Positions 26,910 through 35,482 are shown, counted from the stretch's first letter. The stretch is 57,264 nucleotides of DNA from Patescibacteria group bacterium (GCA_028716725.1 JAQUPG010000010.1:1-57264); one strand, 5' to 3'. Made by a program: numbers and translations. The notes: generated by a model from the letters alone, not told the origin.

Positions 26910-27962
26910 TTATAACGGCTGGAAATAACATCGTACAGCGCTTACATTTTGTATCCCAACAGTAGCCGATATATATTTTGCTTGAAATATCGGAATGTAA
27001 GTCCTGTCATTAGTGGTTGGCAGACTCGTTGAGATTGTTCCTTTAGACACACCGTCAAAGAAAAACTCAACGCTCACGCCGACGGTATAAATAAATTTAT
27101 AATGATGGTACTCAGTAAGATCACCGGCGTCAAATGAAGTGGTATTGGCTATCGTGCCCCCGTTTGAACTTACCCCTACCAAGTGTTTATCCGCCGAGTT
27201 GTTTGTGGTGAAACCTATACGGGCGGGAACAGCTGTCGATTTTGAATATAAATTGGACGCTGTCCAATCAGCGGCGATATCAACATTAGCTATTCCCATA
27301 AAAATACCAAAAGTATCTCCATTATTCGTATACTGATTAGCCCTGACCAGGGCCTCCCAAACAAAAACATCCTGATCGGGTGCGAATGAAGATAAATTAT
27401 TTCTTGCAAAGGTAATAGGATATATAGCGCCTACATTAGTTGACCCCGTACCAGAATAAACATAAAGACCGTATTGTTGAGCGTTCGAAATATATACATA
27501 ACAACTGCCATCACCACCCATTCTATAAGCCCATGCGGGTGCCCAGGGATAACGTGATGTCTGCTCTTTTATTTGGGTGGATGTTATTGCATTATTGGCA
27601 GCTACCGACGTATCTTGATCTAAGTAACCGGAAAAATTTTCTACAAGAGGATGAATAAATATCTTACTGGGTAGTACTTCAGTAAATTTTTGTTGAAGGT
27701 ATTCAGTTCTCTCAATAAGGCTACCATCCGCGTTAGAAGCGACATTAGAAGAGCTAAAATCATTATTAGCGTCATTATTGCCTAAAATATTCTGGGCAAA
27801 ATCCTGGTCAGAAGAATTAGGTCCGGCTAAAGGTTCAACAAAAGCGGCGTAAGCCCAAACCGTAATCACCGCGGTCAAAGTTAGGATAACCGTGGTAATC
27901 GCCCGCCAAGCGATTTTCTTTGCTTGGTGCTTTATTTGGGTTTTAAGACTTTGCTTATTCAT
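26910..27962 (-). CDS. Anchored surface protein with lectin-like (LamG-type) domain
   Basis: This protein of about 350 residues has a basic N-terminus and one membrane or signal helix (AITTVILTLTAVITVWAYAAF, near 20-40). A spacer and a C-terminal beta-sandwich of about 200 residues follow, with features of concanavalin/LamG folds: WEALVRAN, GIFMGIANVDI, RIGFTTNNSADKHLVG, and YHHYKFIYTVGVSVEFFFDG near the end. The function may be carbohydrate or surface binding. I start at ATG 27962; an ATG 12 bases upstream lies inside a dispersed repeat (27969-28008) that abuts the gene. Confidence 0.7.
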   Translation of the reverse strand: MNKQSLKTQIKHQAKKIAWRAITTVILTLTAVITVWAYAAFVEPLAGPNSSDQDFAQNILGNNDANNDFSSSNVASNADGSLIERTEYLQQKFTEVLPSKIFIHPLVENFSGYLDQDTSVAANNAITSTQIKEQTSRYPWAPAWAYRMGGDGSCYVYISNAQQYGLYVYSGTGSTNVGAIYPITFARNNLSSFAPDQDVFVWEALVRANQYTNNGDTFGIFMGIANVDIAADWTASNLYSKSTAVPARIGFTTNNSADKHLVGVSSNGGTIANTTSFDAGDLTEYHHYKFIYTVGVSVEFFFDGVSKGTISTSLPTTNDRTYIPIFQAKYISATVGIQNVSAVRCYFQPL

Positions 27963-27968
27963 TATTAT

Positions 27969-28008
27969 TGTCATTGCGAGGAGCGAAGCGACGAAGCAAT
28001 CTCTGGTT
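27969..28008 (+). repeat. TGTCATTGCGAG repeat, copy A
   Basis: Starts TGTCATTGCGAGGAGCG and ends GAAGCAATCTCTGGTT. It forms an inverted pair with copy B (28102-28160) around about 95 bases without a gene, and the same family brackets the GIY-YIG gene at 36578-36790. Confidence 0.85.
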
Positions 28009-28101
28009 TAAAGGCATGAAATCTACTCTTAATAAACATTATAATCCGCATTTACCCGGGTGAAATAGCATTATTTTTATTTTCTTGTTACTTCCAGCTA
28101 A

Positions 28102-28160
28102 CCTTAGATTGCTTCGTCAGTCGCCCCGTAATTCTGCGGGGCTCTTTCCTCGCAATGACA
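28102..28160 (-). repeat. TGTCATTGCGAG repeat, copy B
   Basis: This is the inverted partner of copy A. The termini TGTCATTGCGAG and GAAGCAATCT are conserved, but the centre is replaced by a different hairpin, GCCCCG-TAATTCTG-CGGGGC. The interval between A and B contains no ORF that I can support. Confidence 0.8.
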
Positions 28161-28186
28161 TACTGATAATTATTAATTTACAATTG

Positions 28187-28948
28187 TTAAAGTATTTCAT
28201 ACTCAACCGTGGCGGTTATCTTTATCTCACTGCTGCCGGCTTCAATTTCCGGAGCCGCTCCGCCCATGCCTAAAGCCTCGTCAGCTACTTTATAATTAGA
28301 ACGGTAAGCAACCGGCGCAATCCCGTTAGCTGATTCAGAAAAACTAATAATCCGGCCTAGTTTAACCCCGGCCACCTTGGCTAAATCTTCAGCCTTGGTT
28401 TTAGCCGCTTCTATGGCCTTAATTCTCGCTTCCTGTTTCAAGGCTTCTTCGTTGTCAATTTCAAAAGTTAAACTTCCGATCTGATTTAATCCCAAGGTAC
28501 CGGCTTCGTCTAAGACCTGGCTCACTTTTTCCATTTCCCTTAATTTTACCTCAAGGCTTTGGTTCACCTCATATCCCCGGAAAATTTGTATTCCCTTGCT
28601 CCAGTCGTATTGCGGATAAATACTGTAGTCAGTCGTTTTTATGTCTTTATCATCAATTTTAAAATCATCTTTTAATTTTTTTATAACCGCGTTCATTTTG
28701 TCCGTGTTGTCCTTCTGCGCCGCCGCCACGGTTTTCTTTTCTACGCTGTAACCAAGCTGAATTTTAGCTATATCCGGCACGCCAATTACCTCGCCGTCTC
28801 CATTAACCGTAATTGAATGGCGCTGTTGTTCGCTAATTCCGATATAATTATGGGTTTTTACAGCATTCCAGGAAAGAATTGCCAAATAAACCGAGCCGAG
28901 AGTTAAAAATACTCCGGCAAAAATGGTCACGAATTTGTTTGGAATCAT
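28187..28948 (-). CDS. SIMPL domain-containing protein (DUF541)
   Basis: This 253-residue protein has an N-terminal membrane or signal helix (FVTIFAGVFLTLGSVYLAIL). The SIMPL/DUF541 domain follows: RHSITVNGDGEVIGVPDIAK, GYSVEKKTVAAAQKDN, TTDYSIYPQYDW, and EEALKQEARIKAIEAAKTKA with KVAGVKLGRIISFSE near the end. The family (YggE/BP26-like) is exported and forms oligomers; its function is unsettled. It lies just downstream of pgk on the same strand. Confidence 0.92.
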   Translation of the reverse strand: MIPNKFVTIFAGVFLTLGSVYLAILSWNAVKTHNYIGISEQQRHSITVNGDGEVIGVPDIAKIQLGYSVEKKTVAAAQKDNTDKMNAVIKKLKDDFKIDDKDIKTTDYSIYPQYDWSKGIQIFRGYEVNQSLEVKLREMEKVSQVLDEAGTLGLNQIGSLTFEIDNEEALKQEARIKAIEAAKTKAEDLAKVAGVKLGRIISFSESANGIAPVAYRSNYKVADEALGMGGAAPEIEAGSSEIKITATVEYEIL

Positions 28949-28988
28949 AAGATTGCGATTTTAAATTATAAATTTTATTAAAATTAAA

Positions 28989-30158
28989 TCACTTCACCAG
29001 CCCCTTAAGCCCGGGCATCGGCTCGCCGTTTAAAAAAGCCAGCGTTGCTCCCCCGCCCGTTGAAATCCAATCTACATAATTTTCCATACCGGTCATCTTT
29101 AGGGCTTCAATCGTTTCCCCGCCGCCAGCCACGCCGAACGCCCGGCCGCGGGAACGGGAGGCAATCACCCGTGCGATTGCGAGGGTGCCATGCTTAAAAT
29201 GCTCTTTTTCAAACATGCCCATCGGCCCGTTCCAAATAATCGTTTGCGCCTTTTTTAAAAACAAGGAATACAATCTTATGGTTTTCGGCCCGATATCTAA
29301 AATCTTCTCGTTTTTATTAACCTTAAAAATATTTTTCGCTTCGGCCGGGCCGCCACCATCTTTCTTATCACTCACGACAACGTCAATAGGCAAAAGAATA
29401 TTTTTCTGCTTCAGGCGCCCGGCTAATTTTATGCTTTCTTTATCAACCAAAGACTGCCCGATTTCCATTCCCCGGGACGCGAAAAAATTATTAGCCAAAG
29501 CCCCGCCGATTAAAACTTTAAAAGACTTTCGGCTTATTTTTTTAAGAAAAGAAATTTTAGTGCCGATTTTCGCCCCGCCGATTACCGCCACTAATGGCGG
29601 CCGCGGGTGGAAAATTTTATTTAAATTTTCCACTTCCTCAGGCAGCAGTAAGCCGGCATAAGACGGAAGATATTTTTTAATGGCTGACATAGAAGCGTGC
29701 CTCCGGTGGCTATTGGCGAAAGCATCATTGACGTAAACATCAGCTAAGCCGGCTAATTGCCGGGCAAACTTTTTATCATTTTTACCCTCGCCTTTGCTAA
29801 AACGTAAATTTTCTAACATTAAAATTTCCCCCGGCTTCATCTTGCCTACGGCTGTCCCGGATTTTAAACCGACACAATCATCCGCAAAATTCACTTTCTT
29901 ATCAAGTAATTTGCCCAGATGCCTGGCTACGGGCGCCAACGAATATTTTTTTTCTATTCTCCCTTCTGGCCGGCCGAGATGGGTTATAATAATAATTTTA
30001 CAATTATAACGCAAAAGAAAACGGATAGTAGGCAACCCCGCCACTATTTTATAATCATCCGCAACTCTGCCTCTTTCCATGGGAACATTAAAATCGGCTC
30101 GCAACATAACTCTTTTGCCCGCCAGTTTTTTTACCTGTCTGATTGATTTTATTTTCAT
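28989..30158 (-). CDS. pgk: Phosphoglycerate kinase
   Basis: This 389-residue enzyme makes ATP from 1,3-bisphosphoglycerate. The N-terminal domain shows VMLRADFNVPMERG, IIITHLGRPEG and ENLRFSKGEGKND; the C-terminal nucleotide domain shows VAVIGGAKIGTKI, IIWNGPMGMFE and VAGGGETIEAL, with STGGGATLAFLNGEPMPGL at the end. It belongs to a loose lower-glycolysis cluster with eno and two gpmI genes on the same strand. A promoter with an extended -10 (TGTTATAAT) precedes it. Confidence 0.97.
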   Translation of the reverse strand: MKIKSIRQVKKLAGKRVMLRADFNVPMERGRVADDYKIVAGLPTIRFLLRYNCKIIIITHLGRPEGRIEKKYSLAPVARHLGKLLDKKVNFADDCVGLKSGTAVGKMKPGEILMLENLRFSKGEGKNDKKFARQLAGLADVYVNDAFANSHRRHASMSAIKKYLPSYAGLLLPEEVENLNKIFHPRPPLVAVIGGAKIGTKISFLKKISRKSFKVLIGGALANNFFASRGMEIGQSLVDKESIKLAGRLKQKNILLPIDVVVSDKKDGGGPAEAKNIFKVNKNEKILDIGPKTIRLYSLFLKKAQTIIWNGPMGMFEKEHFKHGTLAIARVIASRSRGRAFGVAGGGETIEALKMTGMENYVDWISTGGGATLAFLNGEPMPGLKGLVK

Positions 30159-30172
30159 AAACTGATACTAAT

Positions 30173-30200
30173 ATTATAACACAAATTTACAGAAATCAAA
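30173..30200 (-). promoter_or_regulatory. pgk promoter
   Basis: On the minus strand TTTGAT (30195-30200), a 16-base spacer and TATAAT (30173-30178) preceded by TGT lie 15 bases before the ATG of pgk, just after a terminator. Confidence 0.6.
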
Positions 30201-30234
30201 AAGTAGGGTTAACCCGCGGGTCGTCCCTACTTTA
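30199..30234 (-). terminator. Terminator after the HtrA/PDZ-like gene
   Basis: On the minus strand AAGTAGGG and CCCTACTT enclose an inner ACCCGCGGGT element and are followed by CTTTTTG. The core GGGACGACCCGCGGG resembles another dispersed palindrome. Confidence 0.7.
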
Positions 30235-30241
30235 TATGGTT

Positions 30242-31402
30242 TTATTTTATCTCCCCTAGCTCCACCTGAGCTTCCAACTTTTCTCCCGCCCGCAAGTAAT
30301 CAACATTTATTTTATCACCGGCCGAATAACTCTGAATAATATTAGCCAAATTATTGTTTCCATTAATTTCCGTATTATCAATCTGAATTATAATATCCCC
30401 CTCTTTCAGGCCGGCTTTCTCTGCCGGGCCGTTTTTTATAAGGCTGACGCCGCTGGCGTTTTTATAAATAAGAGCGCCGTTTTTATATTTATTATTTTCT
30501 TTCGCCAAAAGAGACAAATCAAGATAATTGACACCAAAACTTGGACGTTTTATACTCCTGTCCTTAAGCAGGCTCTTGATAGCCGACTGGAAATGGCTTA
30601 TCGGGCTGGCTTCCCCCTCGCTGTCAAGAAACCCGATAATCCTGCCGGTCAGGTCAAACAACACCGCTTCTTTTAGGCCCTGGGCGGAAACATCAGCGAT
30701 GATAAGTTCATCGGAAAAATTATCACTTGATCTTACTAAACTTTTTTCCCGGCTTCCGATAACCGAAGTCAGATAGCTGTCTCCCGACCAGGAAGCGGCT
30801 ATCACCAACTGCCCATTTTCCGCCTTGCTTTCCGCGAACTGCTGAACGGGAAAATCTTTTGCTCCCTCTACGTGGATAAAAGAAAAAGGAGTCAGGGTGT
30901 CTTTTATCACCTGGTCAATTTTATATATTTGCTTATCCTTGTCAATGACCACGTAGCCCCCGGAAATACTTTCATAACTTAAATTTTTGGGCAGGGCGTC
31001 AGTTATAATCCAGCCGTCGCTGGTAATAATAAGGCCAAGGCCGGCTGCCTGGTCCAGTTTATAATAACTATCCGGATTAAAATTTAATCCGGAATCAGCC
31101 GTCTTGATCTTTTTAAAAACGCCGGCTAAATTGCCGTTTATGGAATTTATAATCTCGGCGACTTTTATGTTCTGCTCCACCACGACTTTTTTTGCTCCCT
31201 GGATAACTAAATTAGCCCCCCGGTAATTATTGTCGGAAAAACTGATATTGCCAAAAAAAGGAATATTATAAGCGTCCTCAAACATATAAACGCGTGAAAT
31301 TAAATCCCCGGCCACGCCGGCCAAAAGGCTAATAATTAAAACAAAAATCAATAATATCACCACCCTATTTTTCTCTAATATTTTTTTTATTTTACTTATC
31401 AT
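30242..31402 (-). CDS. HtrA-like protein with C-terminal PDZ domain, catalytic triad lost
   Basis: This 386-residue protein has an N-terminal membrane helix (VVILLIFVLIISLLAGVAG, 14-32), a chymotrypsin-fold HtrA-like domain (about 65-275) and a PDZ domain (about 280-386: PAEKAGLKEGDIIIQIDN). The fold landmarks are recognisable, but each triad position is changed. GLGLIITSDGWIITDALPK (121-139) has no His where HtrA has TNNHVV. The Asp site reads DTLTPFSFIHVEG. The Ser site reads IADVSAQGLKEAVLFDLTG (235-253), where GNSGGPL is expected. It is therefore likely a non-proteolytic chaperone or scaffold in the periplasmic space. The gene follows a polytopic membrane protein gene. Confidence 0.8.
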   Translation of the reverse strand: MISKIKKILEKNRVVILLIFVLIISLLAGVAGDLISRVYMFEDAYNIPFFGNISFSDNNYRGANLVIQGAKKVVVEQNIKVAEIINSINGNLAGVFKKIKTADSGLNFNPDSYYKLDQAAGLGLIITSDGWIITDALPKNLSYESISGGYVVIDKDKQIYKIDQVIKDTLTPFSFIHVEGAKDFPVQQFAESKAENGQLVIAASWSGDSYLTSVIGSREKSLVRSSDNFSDELIIADVSAQGLKEAVLFDLTGRIIGFLDSEGEASPISHFQSAIKSLLKDRSIKRPSFGVNYLDLSLLAKENNKYKNGALIYKNASGVSLIKNGPAEKAGLKEGDIIIQIDNTEINGNNNLANIIQSYSAGDKINVDYLRAGEKLEAQVELGEIK

Positions 31403-31433
31403 AAATTTATTTTTCCTTTTTAGTTTTTAATTT

Positions 31434-32204
31434 TTACATCCAGCGGGCAGACAAAAGAACTATTAAAATACTAACGGAACCAAAAATAAGATATTGTTTT
31501 ATAATCTTCTTGTCTAAATTATCATTTAAATAAGAAAGGGACAAGCCGGACATTATATAATAACAAATTGCCAGGACCAATCCGGCTATATTGTGGTTTA
31601 AGGGCAAAAAAGAAATAGACCAGCCTATTTCCAGCAAAATTACGCCGCTTACAAGAATATAAGGAAAAGCCATCCTCATTTCCACTTTATTCGCCCACAT
31701 AACCTGGTAAACCGCTAAAAAAGTTACAATAAGCATGAAAATCATCAACAGCCAAACCGGCAGGTTCAGAAAGGATTGCAGACCATAAACCACAGCTGCG
31801 GAAAAAAATATTATAAAAAAATTTCCAAAAGAAGAAAAAATTTTTATGGTACCCCCCGAGCAGAATTCCGGCCGGACCAAATAATAATAGAGATAACGCA
31901 GATAAAAATAAATAAAACCAGCAACGGCTAAAAATAAAAATTGGATAAAAAACCTATTCACGGCCAGAGATGAATAAATAAGAATGCTCGACAAAAATCC
32001 AAGAGGGAGAATTGCCGTCCCGAGATAATCAGCAAAATTTTTTTTAGTCTTACCGGCCTTTATAAAAACAATGATGGCCGCCAAAACCGCCAGGTTGGCA
32101 AGCAACAGGGAAGAAAAAAATAAAGAGGGATAAAATAACACCGGCTCGAAAAAAATAAGAACCAAAACCGGGGCTATTAGCACTAAAAGACGGCTGTATT
32201 TCAT
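31434..32204 (-). CDS. Polytopic membrane protein, hypothetical
   Basis: This 256-residue protein has about eight hydrophobic helices covering most of its length and very short loops. No motif or family is recognised beyond hypothetical CPR membrane proteins. The middle loop YYLVRPEFCSGGTIKIFSSF holds a single conserved-looking Cys. It begins about 230 bases downstream of the slipin/hypothetical pair, with an unusual long inverted repeat in between, and is followed by the HtrA-like gene 31 bases on. Confidence 0.7.
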   Translation of the reverse strand: MKYSRLLVLIAPVLVLIFFEPVLFYPSLFFSSLLLANLAVLAAIIVFIKAGKTKKNFADYLGTAILPLGFLSSILIYSSLAVNRFFIQFLFLAVAGFIYFYLRYLYYYLVRPEFCSGGTIKIFSSFGNFFIIFFSAAVVYGLQSFLNLPVWLLMIFMLIVTFLAVYQVMWANKVEMRMAFPYILVSGVILLEIGWSISFLPLNHNIAGLVLAICYYIMSGLSLSYLNDNLDKKIIKQYLIFGSVSILIVLLSARWM

Positions 32205-32214
32205 AATGATATAA

Positions 32215-32315
32215 ATCCCGCACCTTTACTACAAAATGCTTGCCTTAAATCAAAAATATTAATTTTATGGCAATCTTACTATTGAAGACCGCAAGGGCAG
32301 GCAAAGGTGCGGGAT
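32215..32315. repeat. Nested inverted repeat in an intergenic gap
   Basis: Perfect 13-base arms ATCCCGCACCTTT (32215-32227) and AAAGGTGCGGGAT (32303-32315) face each other across 75 bases. Inside, TTGCC-TTAAA and TTTTA-TGGCAA form a second, imperfect inverted repeat. There is no ORF in it. It could be a structured RNA, an attenuator or a small non-autonomous element. Confidence 0.6.
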
Positions 32316-32318
32316 AAA

Positions 32319-32735
32319 TTATTTGCCTAACCAGTCATACTCGGATGCGCTCTGGTTAACCATCTGCTCGCTTTCTTCTTTTTCTTCCTCATCCCCATTC
32401 TCTAAATAATTATTCAATTTTGTCAGAGCCATCACCAGATTAAGATGCAGCTCTTTAAAGTCGGCCGGAACCTTTAACTCGAGAAGGCGATTCTTTAAAT
32501 ATTCGCCTTCCTCAACCGGGATATCCTTGCCTTCAGCCAGCTGCCAATAATCAGTTAAAATTCTGCTGGCGTTGTTTTTATAATCGCTGATAAGCTTCTC
32601 TTTTATTTCATTTGCCTGGTTATTCGCTTTTACCCCCGCACCTCCGTCAAGCGGCCTTGAAGTTAAAACTAGATACAAAAACAAAGCGAGAATAATAACC
32701 AATAAAACAATAAGGATTTTTAGCTTTTTTGACAT
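32319..32735 (-). CDS. Single-pass membrane protein with acidic tail, hypothetical
   Basis: This 138-residue protein has an N-terminal membrane helix (ILIVLLVIILALFLYLVL, about 6-23) and a mostly helical exported part. It carries a motif LLELKVPADFKELHLNLVMALTKL-like near 88-112, resembling short lipoprotein-like proteins of CPR, and ends with Glu-rich and Ser-rich stretches. The family is not recognised. Its ATG lies four bases after the slipin stop, so the pair is one transcript. Confidence 0.7.
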   Translation of the reverse strand: MSKKLKILIVLLVIILALFLYLVLTSRPLDGGAGVKANNQANEIKEKLISDYKNNASRILTDYWQLAEGKDIPVEEGEYLKNRLLELKVPADFKELHLNLVMALTKLNNYLENGDEEEKEESEQMVNQSASEYDWLGK

Positions 32736-32739
32736 ATTT

Positions 32740-33495
32740 TTATTCTTTCTTATTATTTTTTAACCCTTCAAAAGCGCGCAATACTTCCAGGGGGACGGCA
32801 AAAACAATAGTGTTCGACTTGTCAGAAGATATATCGTTAATAGACTGCAGGGTCCGCAAATGCAAAGCGCCGTCGGCGCTGGCCAGCATCCGGGCGGCTT
32901 TAGACATATTTTCCGCTGAAGCCACCTCGCCTTCGGCTTTGATAATAACCGCCCTTTTCTCCCTTTCCGCTTCGGCCTGCTTGGCAATTACCCGCTCCAT
33001 TTCCTCGGGCAAACTCACGTCTTTCAGCTCCACGTTATTGACTTTTAACCCCCAAACGTCCGTTTCTTTATCAACTATCTCCCTGATTCTTTCGGCGATT
33101 TTTTCCCGGTTAGCCAATAATTCGTCCAAAGTGGCTTCACCCACAATGTTGCGCATCGTTGTCTGGGCAAACTGGGAAATAGCGTACCGAAAGTCTTCCA
33201 CTTCGATTACGGCTTTTTCCGCGCCCGTCACCTTATAATAAATAACCGCGTTCACCATAACTGAAACGTTATCTCGGGTGATAGCTTTCTGGTCCGGCAC
33301 GTCAACCGCCTTAACCCGCATATCCACATTTTTGTAAGTTTGGAAAACCGGAATAATAATCCGCCAGCCCGGGTTCATTATGCCCTGATAGCGGCCCATG
33401 GTAAACCTGACTCCGCGCTCATACTGGTTAATCTGCTTTAAGCTGATTAAGAACAAAAAAACTATAATTCCTAAAATGATATAAAGTGTTGGCAT
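32740..33495 (-). CDS. Slipin (SPFH/Band 7 family, stomatin-like)
   Basis: This 251-residue protein begins with a membrane hairpin (LYIILGIIVFLFLISL). The SPFH domain follows: YERGVRFTMGRYQGIMNPGW, IIPVFQTYKNVDMRVKAVDV, ITRDNVSVMVNAVIYYKV, TMRNIVGEATLDELLANRE and NNVELKDVSLPEEMERVI. After it comes a coiled coil (AKQAEAEREKRAVIIKAEGE) and a short tail. Slipins form large rings on membranes and organise microdomains. The usual NfeD partner is not next to it. Confidence 0.93.
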   Translation of the reverse strand: MPTLYIILGIIVFLFLISLKQINQYERGVRFTMGRYQGIMNPGWRIIIPVFQTYKNVDMRVKAVDVPDQKAITRDNVSVMVNAVIYYKVTGAEKAVIEVEDFRYAISQFAQTTMRNIVGEATLDELLANREKIAERIREIVDKETDVWGLKVNNVELKDVSLPEEMERVIAKQAEAEREKRAVIIKAEGEVASAENMSKAARMLASADGALHLRTLQSINDISSDKSNTIVFAVPLEVLRAFEGLKNNKKE

Positions 33496-33518
33496 AATTT
33501 TAATGTTATTTTTATAAA

Positions 33519-33956
33519 TTATGTGTCGATAATAATCGTCACTGGCCCGTCGTTTATTAGACTAACCTCCATCATCGCTCCGAATTCGCCAGTCTCTGTT
33601 TTTATTCCGTTATTCTTTATTTTTTCAACAAACTTTTCATAATATGGGACGGCCTTTTCCGGTTTGGCTGATTCTATAAAGCTTGGCCGGTTACCCTTGC
33701 TCGTGTCCCCGTATAAAGTAAATTGCGAGACCACTAAAATTTCTCCCTTAACATCTTTTACTGACAAATTCATTTTATCAGCCTTATCTGCAAAAATTCT
33801 TAGATTAATAATTTTTGTAGCCAGTTTTTCAATTTTATCCTCCGTATCATCCTGATGAATGGCTAATAGAACCAGTAAACCCTTGCTAATTTTACCTATA
33901 ATTTTACCACCAACTTTAACCTCAGCTTCTTTTGCCCTTTGTATAACAGCGCGCAT
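33519..33956 (-). CDS. dtd: D-aminoacyl-tRNA deacylase
   Basis: This 145-residue protein hydrolyses D-amino acids (and Gly) from mischarged tRNA. The two family signatures are intact: SQFTLYGDTSKGNRPSF near 78-94, with the catalytic-site Thr region, and the C-terminal NDGPVTIIIDT cross-subunit motif. It begins MRAVIQRAKEAEVKV, as is usual. It starts about 40 bases downstream of the small unknown gene. Confidence 0.96.
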   Translation of the reverse strand: MRAVIQRAKEAEVKVGGKIIGKISKGLLVLLAIHQDDTEDKIEKLATKIINLRIFADKADKMNLSVKDVKGEILVVSQFTLYGDTSKGNRPSFIESAKPEKAVPYYEKFVEKIKNNGIKTETGEFGAMMEVSLINDGPVTIIIDT

Positions 33957-33996
33957 AATCGCTTTTTTCTAAATACTAAATACTGATCCCTAAATA

Positions 33997-34326
33997 CTAA
34001 TTTTCAAACATCCCGGCTTCAATCTCCGTCCAGTCATCCCGGCTTTCCTCCCACTTATAAGCGACTAAGCGGTTAGTCTTTTCACTTTCGCTGTAAACAT
34101 AATTAACTTTCGTTTCCGAGCCGATCCGGTTTGAGTAATTGGTCTTTTTATCCAGGACGACCGGCTTAGTAATAAACTCCAGTTTCATTCGGCCCAAAGG
34201 CCCTTCAAAAATAATATACTCCGTATCTACCCCGCCCCGTTCATCCTGATGCTCTTTGCCCTCATCTTCAACTTTAAAACTATCTTTGATCTGCCCCTTT
34301 ATGTTTTCCCATTTTTCTTCCGTCAT
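33997..34326 (-). CDS. Hypothetical protein following pilT
   Basis: From ATG 34326 this is a 109-residue soluble protein, MTEEKWENIKGQIKDSFKV, with strands around EYIIFEGPLGRMKLEFITKP and KVNYVYSESEKTNRLVAYKW. I know the type only as a conserved hypothetical of CPR. An in-frame ATG at 34389 would overlap the pilT stop and add 21 residues (MFKFLPAGRQVQ), but that part is a dispersed palindrome, so the later start is preferred. Confidence 0.7.
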   Translation of the reverse strand: MTEEKWENIKGQIKDSFKVEDEGKEHQDERGGVDTEYIIFEGPLGRMKLEFITKPVVLDKKTNYSNRIGSETKVNYVYSESEKTNRLVAYKWEESRDDWTEIEAGMFEN

Positions 34327-34358
34327 AACTTTACAATTTGTAAATTCGTAAATTTGTA

Positions 34359-34378
34359 CCTGCCTGCCGGCAGGCAGG
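34359..34378. repeat. PAGRQV-type palindrome
   Basis: CCTGCCTGCCGGCAGGCAGG is a perfect 20-base palindrome, the dispersed repeat often translated as LPAGRQV. It lies between pilT and the next gene. A variant with a split centre is at 55502-55531. Confidence 0.85.
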
Positions 34379-34388
34379 AATTTGAACA

Positions 34389-35432
34389 TTAGTAGTACGC
34401 TGCCTGGGTTTCTAAATCCCTTTTTCTGGTCCGGGCCGTTTCTTCGCTAATCAAACCGGATTGGAGCAGCCTGTCAATGGCTTTATTCATGGTAATCATG
34501 CCTTCTTTCTGGCTGGTTTGGATAACGGTATAAATCTGGCCCATCTGATTGCGCCTTATAAGATTGCCAATAGCGCTGTTATTTATCATAACCTCCCGGG
34601 CCGCTACCCGATCGCCCTTTACCCCGGGCAATAAATGCTGGGCAACAACCGCCCGCAGGGTTGAAGATAACTGGTTTAAAATCTGCTGCTGCTGATGGGA
34701 GGGAAAGACGTCAACAATACGGGCAATAGTTTCCGCGGCCGTGGCCGTATGCAGGGTCGATAAAACCAAGTGTCCGGTTTCCGCGGCGGTTAGGACCGCG
34801 GAGATAGTTTCTAAATCCCGCATTTCCCCCACCATAATCACGTTCGGGTCCTGACGCAGGGCGTATTTTAAAGCCGAAGCAAAAGTCATAGTATCGCTGC
34901 CCAGTTCCCTTTGCTCAATAATACTCTGCTTTTCTTCAAACATATATTCTATCGGGTCTTCAATCGTGATAATATGGGAGCGCCTTTCTTTATTGATGAT
35001 ATCAAGCATCACGGCCAAAGTCGTGGATTTTCCTGACCCGGAAGGGCCGGTCACTATAATCAGGCCATCCTGCAAATGCGTTAAATTATAAATATTTTCA
35101 CTTAAGCCGATTTCCTCCGGGCTGGGTATTTTACTCGGGATTAAGCGGGCGGACAAAGCGATTTTTCCTTCCTGATAATGCAGATTGACGCGAAAACGGG
35201 CGCCAAAAAATTCCTGGGAAAAATCCAGCTCCCGCTTGCGGTTAAACCTTTCCCAGGTTTTTTCATCAACCAAAGTGCGCACGGCCTCTTCTAAGTCCTT
35301 ATCCGCGACTATGCCGTGGTTCATTTTTACTAATTCGCCTTCCAGCCGCAAAGCCGGAATGCTGCCGGCCGCCAAATGCAAATCCGACGCTTTTTGCTCA
35401 ATGGCTTGTTTAAAATAAGAAGAAATATCCAT
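34389..35432 (-). CDS. pilT: Type IV pilus retraction ATPase PilT
   Basis: This 347-residue hexameric ATPase powers pilus disassembly. The N-terminal PAS-like domain (SDLHLAAGSIPALRLEGEL) precedes the RecA-like core, with Walker A GPSGSGKSTT (129-138), the Asp box IITIEDPIEYMF, Walker B PNVIMVGEMRD and the His box GHLVLSTLHTATA. The C-terminal domain is complete, but the AIRNLIR motif is modified to SAIGNLIRRNQ. Other pilus genes are not in the window. A good promoter lies at 35483-35511. Confidence 0.95.
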   Translation of the reverse strand: MDISSYFKQAIEQKASDLHLAAGSIPALRLEGELVKMNHGIVADKDLEEAVRTLVDEKTWERFNRKRELDFSQEFFGARFRVNLHYQEGKIALSARLIPSKIPSPEEIGLSENIYNLTHLQDGLIIVTGPSGSGKSTTLAVMLDIINKERRSHIITIEDPIEYMFEEKQSIIEQRELGSDTMTFASALKYALRQDPNVIMVGEMRDLETISAVLTAAETGHLVLSTLHTATAAETIARIVDVFPSHQQQQILNQLSSTLRAVVAQHLLPGVKGDRVAAREVMINNSAIGNLIRRNQMGQIYTVIQTSQKEGMITMNKAIDRLLQSGLISEETARTRKRDLETQAAYY

Positions 35433-35482
35433 ATATGTTGGTTGACTAGCTGATTAGTTAATTAGAGATTTTAATTATTATT

